DNA of 64,000 nucleotides. Source: Leptospira selangorensis. Lineage in GTDB: Bacteria > Spirochaetota > Leptospiria > Leptospirales > Leptospiraceae. The notes below the pieces were generated by a model. It worked only from the letters and a program-made list of their open reading frames with translations, was not told the origin of the DNA and ran no database searches. Positions within the stretch are counted from its first letter, which is position 1; every line of letters starts with the position of its first letter. The translations under genes and the position numbers were made by a program. The stretch covers positions 184,899 through 248,898 of the forward strand of contig NZ_RQES01000024.1 of the NCBI RefSeq assembly GCF_004769405.1, given 5' to 3'. Positions 63,058 to 64,000 of the stretch are shown here, in pieces.

Positions 63058-63701
63058 AGTTAGCCACATTAATCTTAATGACTATTTTTATTTCCTGTAG
63101 ATCAACGATTGGTATGGGTCTCTTTGAGCCAAAACCAAACCCTCCGTATGATAATCAATCGATGAAAATATTAGAGATTGAAATTGAGGGCGATATTGGG
63201 AACAGACCATTATTAGTTGTCAATCTAACTTCTGATCCATTTAATAAAGTTGATAAAGCTCAAAGGATCGATTATTACAAAGAATTATATATTGAAAGTA
63301 AATCAATCCGTTTGGAGATTCCAGCTCAGGCGATTTATGGCAAAATAGAAATTCTGAATGATACTTGGTATCCTCTTATTTTTTACAACCAATCTCGGTT
63401 GCGCTTGTTGTTAGGAGTTGAGAAGGGAATTCTTTGGTCGAGATATCAAACCGGTTATGAAAAACGTGAAGTCTGCTTAAAAGAATCAGTCGCAAGTATT
63501 TATAAGTGTCCTGCACTTTGGGAGAAGGGAGGAGTAAGTAAGTCTATAAGAATAAATATTTCGGAAGAAAAAAGAATTAATAAGCTCCTTACTTTTATTA
63601 GCTATTTGGACACAGCTATAATCTATTATTGGACAGGAGTTCCTGTTCCTCTTTTTGGTTTCTTTGCGACGGAAAATGAAGTTGAAATGACTGTAGAGTG
63701 A
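63054..63701 (+). CDS. Putative lipoprotein
   Basis: 215 residues. Signal KLATLILMTIFISC with the lipobox Cys at 15. The body has beta-rich segments (SMKILEIEIEGDIGNRPLLV, ESKSIRLEIPAQAIYGKIEI) and ends with a hydrophobic stretch (YYWTGVPVPLFGFFA). No family recognised. The ATG overlaps the barrel stop (ATGA), so the two are translationally coupled and likely act as a pair in the outer membrane. Confidence 0.68.
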   Translation: MKLATLILMTIFISCRSTIGMGLFEPKPNPPYDNQSMKILEIEIEGDIGNRPLLVVNLTSDPFNKVDKAQRIDYYKELYIESKSIRLEIPAQAIYGKIEILNDTWYPLIFYNQSRLRLLLGVEKGILWSRYQTGYEKREVCLKESVASIYKCPALWEKGGVSKSIRINISEEKRINKLLTFISYLDTAIIYYWTGVPVPLFGFFATENEVEMTVE

Positions 63702-64000
63702 TTTGTGAATTCTAATTACTTTCAGTTCTTTTCCTTTGGACTTTCCGGACAAATTTTTTCCTCTCAATTCGAATGCCTCCCTCTATCACATTCTTGGAAT
63801 GACAGAAAAAGCATAATCGATCAGCATCTCAGTCTTCTCACAGGCAGTTTCGATCAACTTATCCATTCCTAATATCGTTAGCCACCATATCCCATTGGGG
63901 GTAAGGAAAAGAACCCGTTAGGCCTCCTAACGTTCCCTAAATGAGTAATTCGCTTAACGGACTCCCTCCTTAAGGGCTGCCTTTTACGAATCCTTAACAA
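63702..64000. other. Right-edge region: repeat copy B, hairpin, small frames
   Basis: Repeat copy B lies at 63712-63768. A 17-bp hairpin CGTTAGG-CCT-CCTAACG is at 63916-63932. On the minus strand a 41-codon frame is open from the window edge to a TAA at 63878 (ends NGFFSLPPMGYGG), perhaps the end of a gene or repeat beyond the edge, and a 26-codon frame (63786-63866, MDKLIETACEKTEMLIDY) follows. None is strong enough to call a gene. Confidence 0.35.

Noticed and set aside
63911..63960. Possible integron attC site (GTTAGGC core with inverted partner)
   Set aside because: One core matches GTTRRRY, but no proper RYYYAAC partner is at a suitable distance and no integron integrase is present.
1..64000. 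tRNA, rRNA and CRISPR arrays
   Set aside because: No T-loop/acceptor pattern, rRNA sequence or regularly spaced direct repeats found on either strand; GTTCGAATC hits at 21.4 and 20.6 kb are inside coding genes.

Overview
The window is a chromosomal segment from a spirochaete, most probably Leptospira. Reasons: the flgG-flgA-flgH-flgI-flgJ order plus a separate flgF-type gene, many lipoproteins with loose spirochaetal lipoboxes, moderate-low G+C, an ArsS-type arsenosugar gene set, and palindromes of the GTAGGAGCTCCTAC type between genes. Species cannot be fixed from sequence alone; presence of kdp and arsenosugar genes suggests an environmental or intermediate lineage rather than a strict pathogen (inference).

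Left part (1-40.3 kb), housekeeping and metabolic genes: a truncated CzcA-type RND metal pump; a methyltransferase coupled to a membrane class III adenylate cyclase; a GT-C-like membrane protein; an arsenosugar cluster (DUF4395 protein, AhpD-like protein, radical SAM ArsS); a TetR/nitroreductase divergent pair with a clear operator; a complete kdpFABCDE potassium system, including a 27-residue KdpF with a TTG start; a CPA2 cation/proton antiporter; a class D beta-lactamase-like pseudoenzyme; an orphan DNA methyltransferase; the flagellar rod/ring operon; a TetR-controlled ring-cleavage-type catabolic cluster (flavin hydroxylase, extradiol dioxygenase, FAH hydrolase, SDR) headed by a perfect 38-bp palindrome; a small membrane protein/histidine kinase pair; and a four-gene minus-strand unit (ATP-grasp, two methyltransferases, YihY/BrkB protein carrying an inserted Asp-box propeller). 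A 480-bp gene-free stretch with GC-rich hairpins separates this from flgF.

Right part (40.3-64 kb), accessory and visibly AT-richer: it opens with a frameshifted tyrosine recombinase and an 811-residue protein combining a PD-(D/E)XK nuclease-like domain, a P-loop ATPase and a winged-helix-like C-terminus, the best candidate for an undescribed (possibly defence) gene. Then follow exported proteins: a beta-barrel gene with an in-frame amber codon, TPR and kelch proteins, other lipoproteins, a 2.37-k-residue SpvB/RHS protein with membrane segments just before its RHS core, a family of small lipoproteins present as three genes plus a deleted remnant, ankyrin and LamG lipoproteins, and another barrel/lipoprotein pair. 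Several gene remnants and repeated segments indicate active rearrangement.
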